Shown: positions 35,499-43,671 of the stretch, piece after piece
Numbering within the stretch: position 1 is the stretch's first letter
How the letters are laid out: the number at the start of each line of letters is the position of its first letter
NCBI RefSeq assembly: GCF_003205875.1
Contig: NZ_PUBZ01000022.1
Coordinates: forward strand, 62,001-126,000
DNA: 64,000 nucleotides
Source: Herpetosiphon llansteffanensis
Lineage (GTDB): Bacteria; Chloroflexota; Chloroflexia; Chloroflexales; Herpetosiphonaceae
Direction of reading: 5' to 3'
Program-made: the position numbers and the translations under genes
The notes under the pieces: generated by a model
The model's input: the letters and a program-made list of their open reading frames with translations, nothing else
Told to the model about the DNA's origin: nothing
Databases searched by the model: none

Positions 35499-36578
35499 TT
35501 ATTCGTCGTCGAAAATGCCATCGCCATCGTCGGCTGGGGCAGCACCGCCATTGGCAGCAGCAGCACCGACAATTACTTTAGCGGTTGGCGCACCTGGTGA
35601 GGCGGCCCGAATCATCTTCTCAACTTCATCGGCTAAGGCTGGATTATCTTTGAGAAACTGCTTGGCATTTTCGCGGCCTTGACCCAAGCGATCGTCGCCA
35701 AGGTAGAACCAAGCCCCGCTTTTGCGCAGGATTTCCATGGTTACGCCAACGTCGACAATATTGCCTTCGCGCGAGATGCCTTCGTTGTACATAATATCGA
35801 ATTCAGCTTGGCGGAATGGTGGTGCAACTTTATTTTTGACCACTTTGACCCGAGCGCGAGCGCCGGTCACATCTTGGCCTTGCTTGATGCTCTCAATTTT
35901 GCGAATATCTAAGCGTACTGAGGCATAGAATTTCAAGGCATTACCGCCGGTTGTCGTTTCTGGGTTGCCGAACATCACACCAATTTTCATCCGCAATTGG
36001 TTGATAAAGATCAATGCGGTGCGTGATTTGGCAACTGCGCCAGAGAGCTTGCGTAACGCTTGCGACATCAAACGGGCTTGCAAACCAACGTGTGAATCGC
36101 CCATGTCGCCTTCAATTTCGGCGCGTGGCACGAGTGCTGCAACTGAGTCAACCACAATCACGTCGATTGCGCCTGAGCGCACCAAAGTTTCACAAATTTC
36201 GAGTGCTTGTTCGCCAGTGTCAGGTTGTGAGACCAACAGATCTTCAACGTTGACACCACAATTGGCTGCATAAACGGGGTCAAAGGCGTGTTCAGCATCG
36301 ATAAAGGCGGCAACGCCACCCATTTTTTGGGTTTCGGCAACAATATGTTGGGTCAGGGTTGTTTTACCTGAGCTTTCTGGACCATAGATTTCAATCACCC
36401 GACCCCGTGGAATCCCACCAACCCCAAGTGCTAAGTCGAGGGCGATCGAACCAGTTGGAATGGCTTCGATTGACAAGCGTTGATCGCTCATGCGCATAAT
36501 TGCGCCTTTACCAAATTGACGGTCGATCTGACTGAGGGCGGCGGCGAGGGCCTTTTCTTTTTCGGGTGAGATTGCCAT
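35499..36578 (-). CDS. recA: Recombinase RecA
   Basis: Strand-exchange protein and SOS co-protease. 359 aa from the ATG at 36578, which follows AAGGAG; a longer frame upstream reaches into the promoter. It has '[12 protein letters not shown]', Walker A '[19 protein letters not shown]', Walker B '[12 protein letters not shown]', and the DNA-binding loops '[21 protein letters not shown]' (given over two parts of L1) and '[20 protein letters not shown]'. The acidic C-terminal tail '[10 protein letters not shown]' is usual. A good promoter and a candidate LexA box lie upstream. Confidence 0.98.
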   Translation of the reverse strand: MAISPEKEKALAAALSQIDRQFGKGAIMRMSDQRLSIEAIPTGSIALDLALGVGGIPRGRVIEIYGPESSGKTTLTQHIVAETQKMGGVAAFIDAEHAFDPVYAANCGVNVEDLLVSQPDTGEQALEICETLVRSGAIDVIVVDSVAALVPRAEIEGDMGDSHVGLQARLMSQALRKLSGAVAKSRTALIFINQLRMKIGVMFGNPETTTGGNALKFYASVRLDIRKIESIKQGQDVTGARARVKVVKNKVAPPFRQAEFDIMYNEGISREGNIVDVGVTMEILRKSGAWFYLGDDRLGQGRENAKQFLKDNPALADEVEKMIRAASPGAPTAKVIVGAAAANGGAAPADDGDGIFDDE

Positions 36579-36648
36579 TACTCTGACTCCTTGTAGATAC
36601 TCTTGCTTACGAAAAAGTGCGGCAGACTTTGCGTCGCCACTGCAAGGC

Positions 36649-36677
36649 AGTATAGCACACTTGTTCGTCAAGTACAA
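36649..36677 (-). promoter_or_regulatory. recA promoter with candidate LexA/DinR box
   Basis: Minus strand: -35 TTGTAC (36672-36677), 17-bp spacer, -10 TATACT (36649-36654). Inside the spacer and touching the -10 is CGAACAAGTGTGCT (36654-36667), close to the Gram-positive SOS box CGAAC-N4-GTTCG. A repressor bound there would block the promoter. Confidence 0.55.
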
Positions 36678-36902
36678 GGCTTTTTTTCCTGTCTTGGCTA
36701 GTACTTTCTGTTAAAGTAGCCGTAGTTACCAAACATAATCCTTTGACTTTTAGGTCTATGGCGGTATAATCCATCACCTATAGAGATTAGTTAAATTTGT
36801 TAATTACTACTCCGTATCGTCCCCCCTAATTCACTCGTATGGGGCGATGGCATAGTGGTATACTTGCTTGGTCTAGTTTGAAACTAAAACAAGGCGCACT
36901 CT

Positions 36903-37685
36903 ATGTACGATTTACACTGTCATATTCTGCCTGGAATTGATGATGGCCCCACCGATTGGAGTGGTTCGTTAGCAATTGCCCGCGCCTTAGTTGCCGAAGG
37001 TGTGACATGTGTGGCCGCTACGCCACACGGGCCTGGCTCGGCTCAATCGCGGCTTTATCTGCCTTCGCGCTTACGCGATTTGGTGGTGCAGTTGCGCGAA
37101 TATTTGCAACGAGCAAAATTAGGCTTGCAAGTTGTTTTAGGCACTGAAATTGTGGTTGCCAGCGATTTAAGCGAGCGTTTGCGCCAAGGCGATTTGCTGG
37201 GCTATGGCACCAGTCGCGCAGTACTGTTGGAAACGCCAGCGCACATTGTGATTGAACATTTGCAGCGCTCAATTTTTGATTTACAACTTGCAGGGCATCG
37301 GGTGATTTTAGCCCATCCCGAGCGCACTCGCGTCTTCCAAGATAATCCTAATCTCTTGATTCCATTAATTGAGCGTGGCGTGGTAGTGCAAATTACCGCT
37401 GCCAGTTTGGTTGGTTGGCATGGCCAACGTTTGCAAGATATTACAACGCAAATGGTTTATCACAATTTGGCCCAAATTATTGCCAGCGATGCCCATGCCC
37501 CAACTGGCGCACGCGCTCCGGCAATGCAGGAGGCGTTTAACGTTGCCAGCAAATTAATTGGCGAGCAGCGTGCCCGCCGCATGGTCGAAGAATTACCGCA
37601 TTTGTTGCTTTCTGATGCGCAAATTCCCCAAGCTGAGCCATATTTTATTCAGCCGCAAAAGCAAAGTTGGTGGCGACGACGTTAA
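36903..37685 (+). CDS. CpsB/YwqE-type tyrosine-protein phosphatase (PHP fold)
   Basis: Metal-dependent phosphatase that dephosphorylates bacterial tyrosine kinases controlling capsule export. 260 aa. PHP metal ligands appear in 'DLHCHILPGIDDGP' (His5, His7), 'VAATPHGPG', 'GTEIVV', 'VILAHPERTRVF' and 'IIASDAHAP'. This matches the CpsB/Wzb-like family of Gram-positives and Chloroflexota. No tyrosine kinase gene is adjacent. A TATACT box lies about 45 bp upstream. A terminator follows at 37713. It may act in the same pathway as the glycosylphosphotransferase at 13.6-15.1 kb. Confidence 0.92.
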   Translation: MYDLHCHILPGIDDGPTDWSGSLAIARALVAEGVTCVAATPHGPGSAQSRLYLPSRLRDLVVQLREYLQRAKLGLQVVLGTEIVVASDLSERLRQGDLLGYGTSRAVLLETPAHIVIEHLQRSIFDLQLAGHRVILAHPERTRVFQDNPNLLIPLIERGVVVQITAASLVGWHGQRLQDITTQMVYHNLAQIIASDAHAPTGARAPAMQEAFNVASKLIGEQRARRMVEELPHLLLSDAQIPQAEPYFIQPQKQSWWRRR

Positions 37686-37712
37686 GCTAAACCATCAGCT
37701 ATGCTTGCTAAG

Positions 37713-37734
37713 GTCACCTACGGGTGGCTTTTTT
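37713..37734 (+). terminator. Terminator after the CpsB-type phosphatase gene
   Basis: A 6-bp stem with one G-U pair (gtcacc with ggtggc), a 4-nt loop and six T residues. Confidence 0.6.
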
Positions 37735-37930
37735 GTATTTTAGCTCTTGGAACGAATGCTGCTAGGCTGCAATCCTAGTTAGGCTTTGACTGTGGTACTA
37801 GCGGCTTGATGACTAATGAGCTATAGATATTAATCAAATTCTTATCTTTTTAGCCTGAATACATCAATGATTAACCAAGCTTGATATGATACGATACAGC
37901 TAGATATCCAGTTTTATGAGGGGTGTGTTG

Positions 37931-38131
37931 ATGGTTCTGTTTGCAGTGTTATTAATTCTCTTTGGTGGAATTTTATTGGTTTCGCGCCAATTTCGTGAGC
38001 AATGGTTCTATAGCGATGCGCGGCGTGGCACTGATATGGTGTTTACCCAGCGGCTGCACCAGACTTTTCGCTCAGTTGGCGGCGTATTTATGCTAATCGG
38101 GTTGATCATCGTGGTGATCACTACTATTTAA
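37931..38131 (+). CDS. Small two-helix membrane protein
   Basis: 66 aa from the ATG at 37931, 7 nt after AGGGG; an in-frame ATG 15 nt earlier overlaps that ribosome site. Two transmembrane helices (VLFAVLLILFGGILLVS and SVGGVFMLIGLIIVVITT) flank a short basic loop (QFREQWFYSDARRGTD). No family recognised. It stands alone between the CpsB-type gene and convergent asd, and the function is unknown. Confidence 0.65.
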   Translation: MVLFAVLLILFGGILLVSRQFREQWFYSDARRGTDMVFTQRLHQTFRSVGGVFMLIGLIIVVITTI

Positions 38132-38180
38132 CCAAATCGCGCACAGCATCACTCACCATCGATGCCGTGCGCGGTTTATT

Positions 38181-39236
38181 TTAGGCTTTGATTAAGCCTT
38201 TGGCGACCATTAATTCTGCATTGAGCAACGAACCTCCAGCGGCTCCGCGCAAGGTATTGTGCCCCAACAAGACTAATTTATAATCGAGAATTGGGCAGCG
38301 GCGCACACGCCCAACGGTTGTCGCCATGCCGCGTTCTGCATCGCGATCACGTCGAGGCTGTGGGCCATCGGCCAACTCGGTGACCAAAATGGGGTGGGTG
38401 GGAGCACTTGGCAAATTAAGGGTTTGTGGCTCGGCCTTAAATTCACGCAAGGCAGCAATCAATTCTGCTTCGTCTGCTGGTGGGCGCTCGAACGCCAAGG
38501 ATAAACATTCGGTGTGGCCATCGATAACGGCCACCCGATTACAGTGGGCGCTGATAGTGATTTGGGCTTCTGCGATGCCCTGCGCGCCAAGCGTGCCCAG
38601 CAATTTGCGTGGCTCCCACTCGACTTTCTCTTCTTCACCTTTAATCAGCGGAACAACATTATCAATAATATCGAGGCTTGGCACACCAGGGTAGCCAGCA
38701 CCTGAGATGGCTTGCATGCTAACCAACAAGACTTTGGTTAGGCCAAAGGCATCGTGCAAAGCCCGCATTGGCAAGACAGCGTGAGTGGTTGTACAGTTGG
38801 GGTTGGTCAAAATGCCGCCACTCCAGCCATAGTGTTGGCGTTGCAGCTCCAACAAATTAACATGGTCAGGATTGACTTCAGGGACTAACAGCGGCACGAG
38901 TGGATCGCGGCGATGAGCGCCAGCGTTTGAGAACACCAAAGCCCCAGCCTTGGCCCAAGCAATTTCGGTCGGGCCAGCAGCATCACTGGGCAAAGCACTA
39001 AACACTAAGCCAACATCACCAACCTGATCAACGGGCTGGACGGTCATCTTGGCAAATTGGCTAGGCATTTCGCCACCGATCATCCAGCGGCCAGCTTCGG
39101 CCAAGGTCTTACCAGCCGAACGCTCCGAAGCTGCAACGACCGTTACTTCAAAATAGGGGTGATCGATCAACAAGCTCAAAAAGCGTTGTCCAACCATCCC
39201 TGTTGCGCCTAGCACACCAACAGGAATCTTCTTCAT
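38181..39236 (-). CDS. asd: Aspartate-semialdehyde dehydrogenase
   Basis: NADPH-dependent reduction of aspartyl phosphate to the semialdehyde, the branch point to lysine/diaminopimelate, threonine and methionine. 351 aa from the ATG at 39236 behind GGAGG; a longer frame exists upstream. It has N-terminal 'VGVLGATGMVGQRFLSLL', catalytic Cys in 'GILTNPNCTTTHAVLPM', substrate-binding 'SGAGYPGVPSLDI' and late 'AHCNRVAVIDGHTECLS'. These are signatures of the archaeal/fungal-type Asd, also common in Chloroflexota. It is not next to other lysine-pathway genes. Confidence 0.96.
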   Translation of the reverse strand: MKKIPVGVLGATGMVGQRFLSLLIDHPYFEVTVVAASERSAGKTLAEAGRWMIGGEMPSQFAKMTVQPVDQVGDVGLVFSALPSDAAGPTEIAWAKAGALVFSNAGAHRRDPLVPLLVPEVNPDHVNLLELQRQHYGWSGGILTNPNCTTTHAVLPMRALHDAFGLTKVLLVSMQAISGAGYPGVPSLDIIDNVVPLIKGEEEKVEWEPRKLLGTLGAQGIAEAQITISAHCNRVAVIDGHTECLSLAFERPPADEAELIAALREFKAEPQTLNLPSAPTHPILVTELADGPQPRRDRDAERGMATTVGRVRRCPILDYKLVLLGHNTLRGAAGGSLLNAELMVAKGLIKA

Positions 39237-39369
39237 ACCAAAAGCCTCCGCAGTGGGAATCTTAAATAGCACCATTGCTCATCAGCTTCGTTGCTGCGCG
39301 CATTATAGCAACTCCACGCCGCCATGCAACGTACCGTGGTCTGATGGTATATAGATTAGGAGGTCTTGG

Positions 39370-39807
39370 ATGCTCGATGTTGATGCCCATAATCGAATTA
39401 CGAATTTAGAAAAAGAAGTTCAGGCTTTACGCAGTGAAATTCGTTCGCTGCGCGCTGACTTGAATCCAATGGTTAATCCGCGCTCAAATCGTAATCGTCA
39501 ACCAACATTTGAGCGTAATTTAGCCCCTGAACGTGAGCCAGAAGCCTTGACTGATGTGGCGCAACAACTTTCTGAGCAGGTTTCGATGGATGAAATCGGG
39601 GCCTATTTGAAACGTGATCGCGTCAAGGCCAGCGATATTCAATTAACCGAGCAGGATTTGGAGCGCAATAGGCCGCGCAATCGCATGGCGCATGAGGACT
39701 ACCCTAGTACGCGATTCAATCTCGACCTTCTGCATAATAATCAAAGTATCTTTGTGCTACTATTTTGTTTACTTGGTATGTTAATATTCTTATTGATGAT
39801 GCTTTAA
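39370..39807 (+). CDS. Tail-anchored coiled-coil protein, unknown function
   Basis: 145 aa. Residues 5-33 form a coiled coil (ITNLEKEVQALRSEIRSLR), the middle is polar and Arg/Asn-rich, and the last 22 residues are one hydrophobic helix (FVLLFCLLGMLIFLLMML) with nothing after it, so it is probably tail-anchored and faces the cytosol. TAGGAGG precedes the ATG. No family recognised. Its stop interlocks with that of the convergent TetR gene. Confidence 0.7.
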   Translation: MLDVDAHNRITNLEKEVQALRSEIRSLRADLNPMVNPRSNRNRQPTFERNLAPEREPEALTDVAQQLSEQVSMDEIGAYLKRDRVKASDIQLTEQDLERNRPRNRMAHEDYPSTRFNLDLLHNNQSIFVLLFCLLGMLIFLLMML

Positions 39808-40379
39808 TCGGTATTTAGCTGGGCAGCACCAGCCAAATAGCTGCGCACTGCCAAATCGAAGTCGGCACTTAAATCGCCGCCACGCTGGAGCTGTTGATTG
39901 AGTTCGAGCAAGACAAAGCCATGAATCAGCCCCAGCATGCCGCGCAAAGCAGCTAGCGAATGGTCTTGGCCACTAATTTGAGCCATAATTGCCTGCACTG
40001 GCAAGACCATTGCGACCAAACTTGCAGGATCGGCGCGTTGTTCGTCGCTGGCAGCGGTTAGGGCCAAGCTATAATTTTTGGGTTGGGCATGGGCAAATTG
40101 GCGATGCCCATGGCAAATTGCGAGCATTTGGCTTTGTGCATCAGCTGCGCTATTGGTTAAAGCGTGATCATACGCCACAAACAGTTGGCGAATGGTGACG
40201 GTTACTACACCTCTGAGCAAAGCGGTTTTATTGGCAACATAGCGATATAACGATGGTGCTTTGATGCCCAACTCGCTTGCCAAGCTGGCTAAAGCTAATT
40301 GCTCCACCCCATCACGCTCAATTAACCGTTGAGCAGTCGCAATAATCGTTGGATAATCGGTCTGAGCTGGATAGGCCAT
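39804..40379 (-). CDS. TetR/AcrR-family transcriptional regulator
   Basis: 191 aa. N-terminal helix-turn-helix 'LALASLASELGIKAPSLYRYV' with 'NKTALLRGV' is the classic TetR DNA-binding end. The C-terminal half has the layout of the WHG-type ligand domain ('AHAQPKNYSLALTAASDEQ'). GAGGAG precedes the ATG, 10 bp after the DUF4260 gene stop, so the two form an operon. Three copies of CAAGACTAA-type palindromes in front of the operon are its likely operators, giving autorepression. Confidence 0.92.
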   Translation of the reverse strand: MAYPAQTDYPTIIATAQRLIERDGVEQLALASLASELGIKAPSLYRYVANKTALLRGVVTVTIRQLFVAYDHALTNSAADAQSQMLAICHGHRQFAHAQPKNYSLALTAASDEQRADPASLVAMVLPVQAIMAQISGQDHSLAALRGMLGLIHGFVLLELNQQLQRGGDLSADFDLAVRSYLAGAAQLNTD

Positions 40380-40388
40380 AATGCTCCT

Positions 40389-40751
40389 CTAAACGCGCCC
40401 CAAATGGGTATCTTTAAACTGAGTTGGGTATTTTAGCCCATAGCCAAGCATGCGATCAAGCCCAATATGCGACAGCCAGATTAGGCCAATTTGCAGCCCC
40501 AAACGCCAATCGTTGACCACACCAAGCGCCAAAAAGCTCAACGGTAACAGCGTAACATGGCCAAGATTGTAGCAAATGCTGCCGACTTTTGGCCCCCACA
40601 GATAGCCCAACATCAGCAAATCGGGCGCAAATAAGGCTAACGCAAATTGCCACCAAGCAAAGCCCTGCCAAGCATAGCCCAAAATCGCAATCAATAATAA
40701 TCCCAAGCCTTCAGCATGTAATAATTGCTTCGCCAAACTCGCTGTTTTCAT
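40389..40751 (-). CDS. DUF4260 membrane protein
   Basis: 120 aa with three or four transmembrane helices (GLGLLLIAILGYAWQGFAWW, FALALFAPDLLMLGYLWG). It ends in 'LDRMLGYGLKYPTQFKDTHL', the diagnostic end of DUF4260. Function unknown. Members often travel with TetR-type regulators, as here. GAGGTGA precedes the ATG. First gene of the operon with the TetR regulator. Confidence 0.9.
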   Translation of the reverse strand: MKTASLAKQLLHAEGLGLLLIAILGYAWQGFAWWQFALALFAPDLLMLGYLWGPKVGSICYNLGHVTLLPLSFLALGVVNDWRLGLQIGLIWLSHIGLDRMLGYGLKYPTQFKDTHLGRV

Positions 40752-40760
40752 AACTCACCT

Positions 40761-40837
40761 CAAGACTAATTTAATTAGTTTACAAGACTAATGATAGTAG
40801 TCTTTGCGTTGTTTGTCAAGACTAAATTGATTAGTTT
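40761..40837. promoter_or_regulatory. Three operator-like palindromes before the DUF4260-TetR operon
   Basis: ACTAATTTAATTAGT (40765-40779), GACTAATGATAGTAGTC (40786-40802) and ACTAAATTGATTAGT (40821-40835). Each has ACTA/TAGT arms, and CAAGACTAA occurs three times at 40761, 40783 and 40817. Spacing is about two and three helical turns. Confidence 0.6.
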
Positions 40838-40840
40838 TGG

Positions 40841-41851
40841 TTATTGGTTTTGATATTTGCGTCGCCATTCGGCTACAGTCAGAATTTCTTCGCGCAGTTC
40901 GTGGGCGGGCTGCGCCAAGCAGGCATCAAATTGGGCAGTTAATTGAGCGGGATCAAAGCTCTGGCTGCGACCGATGACCACAATTTTACTGTGCGGCGGG
41001 GTTGCTCCCCATGGCTCGCTGAGCTGCAAACTTGCCCGTTTGCCAGCTAATTGGACAATTGCTTGGCGCTCAGGCGCTTCGGCCAAATAGACAATGCCTT
41101 TGGCGCGAAAAATTGAGCTTGGCAATTGCTGGAAGGCTTGCTGGAGGTTGCTCATTGTCAATGGCTGGTCGGTTTGGTAATGCCAGGTTTGCCAATCTTG
41201 GTCGTGGTGATAATGGGCAAATTCATGGCGATCAGCGAGCAGATCAATGCGATATTGGCCAATGCCCAGCAGCAAATCGATTGGCACAACGCCATATTCA
41301 GCAGTCAAAATACGGGCGCGCGGCACGATTGCCTGAATCCACTTGATCACTCGTTGCTGTTGGCTTGGATCAATCAAATCGATTTTATTGACCACCACAA
41401 TATCAGCGGCGGCAATTTGATCGCCGACTTGGACGATTTGCTGGCGCTGTTCCTGAATGCGCTCAGCATCGACGACCGCCACGATTGCATCGAGGCTAAT
41501 TAATGAGCGCAAGGCTGGCAAACGAAAGGTCAATGCGACTGAAACTGGGTCGGAAACCCCGCTCGCCTCGACGATAATATAGTCTGGGCGATCGGCGCGT
41601 TTGAGCAATTCGAGGGTGGTGGTCAGCAAATCCTCGCGAATCGTGCAGCAAATACAGCCATTGGCCAAATTCACAATCTCGTTAGCTTCAACCCCAACGA
41701 CCAACTGGGCATCGATATTGATTGCGCCAAAATCGTTGACCAGCACCGCGATTTTGAGGCCATGCTGAGCAGTGAGCAAACGGTTGAGCACGCTAGTTTT
41801 ACCTGCGCCCAAAAAGCCAGTCAAAATCGTCATCGGAATCGGTGTGGTCAT
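40841..41851 (-). CDS. COG0523 (CobW/YciC-type) metal-chaperone GTPase
   Basis: 336 aa G3E-family GTPase. Walker A 'LTGFLGAGKTSVLNRL' (Lys18), metal-binding 'NGCICCTIRED' (Cys66, Cys68, Cys69), 'EASGVSDP', and 'VVVNKIDLID' as the G4 motif. The C-terminal CobW_C domain holds 'FRAKGIVYLAEAPERQ'. These proteins hand zinc, cobalt or other metals to client enzymes. A strong AAAGGAG precedes the ATG. No Zur-like box was recognised, and no cobalamin gene is nearby, so the metal is open. Confidence 0.93.
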   Translation of the reverse strand: MTTPIPMTILTGFLGAGKTSVLNRLLTAQHGLKIAVLVNDFGAINIDAQLVVGVEANEIVNLANGCICCTIREDLLTTTLELLKRADRPDYIIVEASGVSDPVSVALTFRLPALRSLISLDAIVAVVDAERIQEQRQQIVQVGDQIAAADIVVVNKIDLIDPSQQQRVIKWIQAIVPRARILTAEYGVVPIDLLLGIGQYRIDLLADRHEFAHYHHDQDWQTWHYQTDQPLTMSNLQQAFQQLPSSIFRAKGIVYLAEAPERQAIVQLAGKRASLQLSEPWGATPPHSKIVVIGRSQSFDPAQLTAQFDACLAQPAHELREEILTVAEWRRKYQNQ

Positions 41852-41909
41852 CAGAACACTCCTTTATTATTAACCGCGAAGGACACTAAGGCTATAGGTT
41901 GAATTTTCT

Positions 41910-41944
41910 AATAGCCAAAAGCCTATAGCCAATAGCCAACCGTT
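41910..41944. repeat. 7-nt repeat tract (aatagcc words)
   Basis: Five in-phase 7-mers (aatagcc, aaaagcc, tatagcc, aatagcc, aaccgtt) between the COG0523 gene start and the cyclophilin terminator. Confidence 0.75.
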
Positions 41945-41983
41945 AAAAATAAAAGCCCCTCGTTCCGCTGAGAACAAGGGGCT
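41945..41983 (-). terminator. Terminator of the cyclophilin gene
   Basis: A 12-bp stem with one wobble (41954-41965 with 41972-41983), followed on the minus strand by TTTTATTTTT. Confidence 0.8.
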
Positions 41984-41998
41984 GAGCCAAAGCCCAAT

Positions 41999-42478
41999 TT
42001 AGCTAACGGTTACTTTGGTCATGCTATCGCCTTGGCGAATGGCGTTGACCACATCTTGGCCTTCGGTGACCTTGCCAAACACGGTATGGCGGCCATCGAG
42101 GTGTGGTTGTGGGCTGTGGGTGATGAAGAATTGTGAGCCATTGGTTCCTGCGCCTGCATTGGCCATTGAAAGCACACCGGTTTCGTGCTTCAGAGGGTTG
42201 CCTTTGAACTCATCTTCGAAGCGATAGCCTGGGCCACCGGTGCCGGTGCCGGTTGGATCGCCACCTTGAACCATAAAGTTTGAGATCACGCGGTGAAAGA
42301 CCACGCCATCATAGAACCCTTCGTTGATCAAAAACACAAAGTTATTGACCGTTTTGGGTGCATATTCTGGATACAACTCGATGGTGATGTTCCCTTTGGT
42401 TGTTTCCATAGTGACGACATAGTGTTTTGTGGTGTCAATCGACATCGCTGGCGCTGACTTCCATTGTTTTGCGGCCAC
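41999..42478 (-). CDS. Cyclophilin-type peptidyl-prolyl cis-trans isomerase
   Basis: Catalyses proline isomerisation during folding; probably cytosolic because no signal peptide is seen. About 159 aa from the GTG at 42478, chosen because AAAGGGG lies 6 nt upstream; earlier ATGs at 42514 and 42571 lie in or near the HU terminator. Active-site segments are '[20 protein letters not shown]', '[19 protein letters not shown]' and '[11 protein letters not shown]', all intact for a small bacterial cyclophilin. Confidence 0.94.
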   Translation of the reverse strand: MAAKQWKSAPAMSIDTTKHYVVTMETTKGNITIELYPEYAPKTVNNFVFLINEGFYDGVVFHRVISNFMVQGGDPTGTGTGGPGYRFEDEFKGNPLKHETGVLSMANAGAGTNGSQFFITHSPQPHLDGRHTVFGKVTEGQDVVNAIRQGDSMTKVTVS

Positions 42479-42541
42479 GTGAGACCCCTTTCGACTAAAG
42501 AATCGTGAAAACATTATCACCCTAGGGTTATAACACAAGAA

Positions 42542-42568
42542 AGCGACCGCAAGCAATTGGCGGTCGCT
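42542..42568 (-). terminator. Terminator of the HU gene
   Basis: A 9-bp perfect stem (42542-42550 with 42560-42568) and a 9-nt loop, 26 bp after the HU stop. The U-run is weak (TTCTTG). Confidence 0.5.
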
Positions 42569-42594
42569 CAAAGCAACATCGGCTACGCTGTGAG

Positions 42595-42882
42595 CTACTC
42601 AGACTTGCCTTGGCGAACCAACAGTTTCAAGCTATTACTGGCCGAGAAGCCAGGAGTTTTTGTAGCTTCGATTGTCATCCGTTCGCGCGTTTTTGGGTTG
42701 ACCCCTTGGCGAGCTTGGCGCTCGCGGACTTCAAAGGTACCAAACCCAGTCAGGACAACTTTTTCGCCAGCTTGCAAGCGCTCGCTGACCACATCCAACA
42801 TAGCATCGACAACGCGGCGTGCCTCTTTTTTAGAAATGCCGGTGCGTTCAGCGACCTCAGCAATGAACTCGATTTTTTGCAT
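42595..42882 (-). CDS. DNA-binding protein HU
   Basis: Nucleoid protein that bends and compacts DNA. 95 aa, standard. It starts '[20 protein letters not shown]' and has the beta-arm region '[20 protein letters not shown]' then '[17 protein letters not shown]', matching the HU/IHF family; the Pro at the arm tip ('GVNPKT') is kept. AAGGAG precedes the ATG. Own promoter and terminator, so a single-gene unit. Confidence 0.96.
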   Translation of the reverse strand: MQKIEFIAEVAERTGISKKEARRVVDAMLDVVSERLQAGEKVVLTGFGTFEVRERQARQGVNPKTRERMTIEATKTPGFSASNSLKLLVRQGKSE

Positions 42883-42925
42883 TGCACGCTCCTTAATCCT
42901 AGCGAAGCTACAATCGTTACCCCCG

Positions 42926-42954
42926 ATTATACCATAAGCAGTATGCGCTGTGGA
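42926..42954 (-). promoter_or_regulatory. Promoter of the HU gene
   Basis: Minus strand: perfect -10 TATAAT (42926-42931) with an extended TGG in front, 17-bp spacer, weak -35 TCCACA (42949-42954). Confidence 0.55.
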
Positions 42955-42998
42955 ACATTTTAGCCCATTAGATAGGCCAATTTACTCATTATGGTTGC

Positions 42999-43027
42999 TT
43001 GCCGCGAATACCGCAGCATGCTATACT
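42999..43027 (+). promoter_or_regulatory. Promoter of the ANTAR regulator operon
   Basis: -35 TTGCCG (42999-43004), 17-bp spacer, -10 TATACT (43022-43027), 54 bp before the ATG at 43081. It shows that the in-frame start at 42991 is not used. Confidence 0.6.
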
Positions 43028-43080
43028 TGCGTACATTCATCGAAGCTACGATGACCGATTATGCACCCGGAGGAAACCGT

Positions 43081-43668
43081 ATGCCACAGACACGCATTGT
43101 CATCGCCGATGACGAATCGCTGATTCGCATGAATCTGCGTGAAACGTTAGTTGGCCTCGGCTATCTTGTCGTTGGGGAAGCTGGTGATGGCGTGAGCGTT
43201 ATCAACCTTGCCCGCGAACTACGCCCAGACGTAGTGGTGATGGACATCAAAATGCCCAAACTGGATGGTATCCAGGCAGCCAAAGTGCTGACTGAAGAGA
43301 AAATTGCCCCGGTCTTGCTCTTGACTGCCCACAGCGACAAAGAGTTGGTCGAGCGCGCCCGCGACGCTGGTGTTGTGGGGTATCTCAGCAAGCCCTTTCG
43401 CGATAGCGATTTGATGCCAGCACTCGAAATTGCCCGCGCCCGTTTTGAAGAGTTCCTGACCCTCGAACAACAAGTCGGCGACCTGAAGGAAACGCTCGAA
43501 ACTCGCAAGATTATCGAACGTGCCAAGGGCATGTTGATGGATTCTCAAGGGCTGAAAGAATCTGAGGCTTTCCGCAAGATTCAGCAATTGAGCATGAATA
43601 CCCGCAAGTCGATGCGCGAAGTTGCCTCGGCCTTGCTGTTGGCCAACCAGATGGAGCAACAAAAGTAA
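43081..43668 (+). CDS. Response regulator with ANTAR RNA-binding output
   Basis: 195 aa from the ATG at 43081 behind GGAGG. Receiver domain residues 1-120: acidic pair 'IADDES', phospho-acceptor in 'DVVVMDIKMPKLDG', Thr in 'LLLTAHS', Lys in 'YLSKPF'. The C-terminal ANTAR domain is marked by 'ERAKGMLMDSQGLKESEAF' and 'MNTRKSMREVASALL'. ANTAR proteins bind paired RNA hexaloop hairpins and prevent transcription termination. No cognate kinase is adjacent. The next gene starts 3 bp later and encodes a membrane coiled-coil protein. Confidence 0.95.
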   Translation: MPQTRIVIADDESLIRMNLRETLVGLGYLVVGEAGDGVSVINLARELRPDVVVMDIKMPKLDGIQAAKVLTEEKIAPVLLLTAHSDKELVERARDAGVVGYLSKPFRDSDLMPALEIARARFEEFLTLEQQVGDLKETLETRKIIERAKGMLMDSQGLKESEAFRKIQQLSMNTRKSMREVASALLLANQMEQQK

Positions 43669-43671
43669 GTT

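Noticed and set aside
42479-42571. N-terminal extension of the cyclophilin (starts at 42514 or 42571)
   Set aside because: The region holds the HU terminator and leader; the GTG at 42478 has a strong ribosome site and gives the normal family length.
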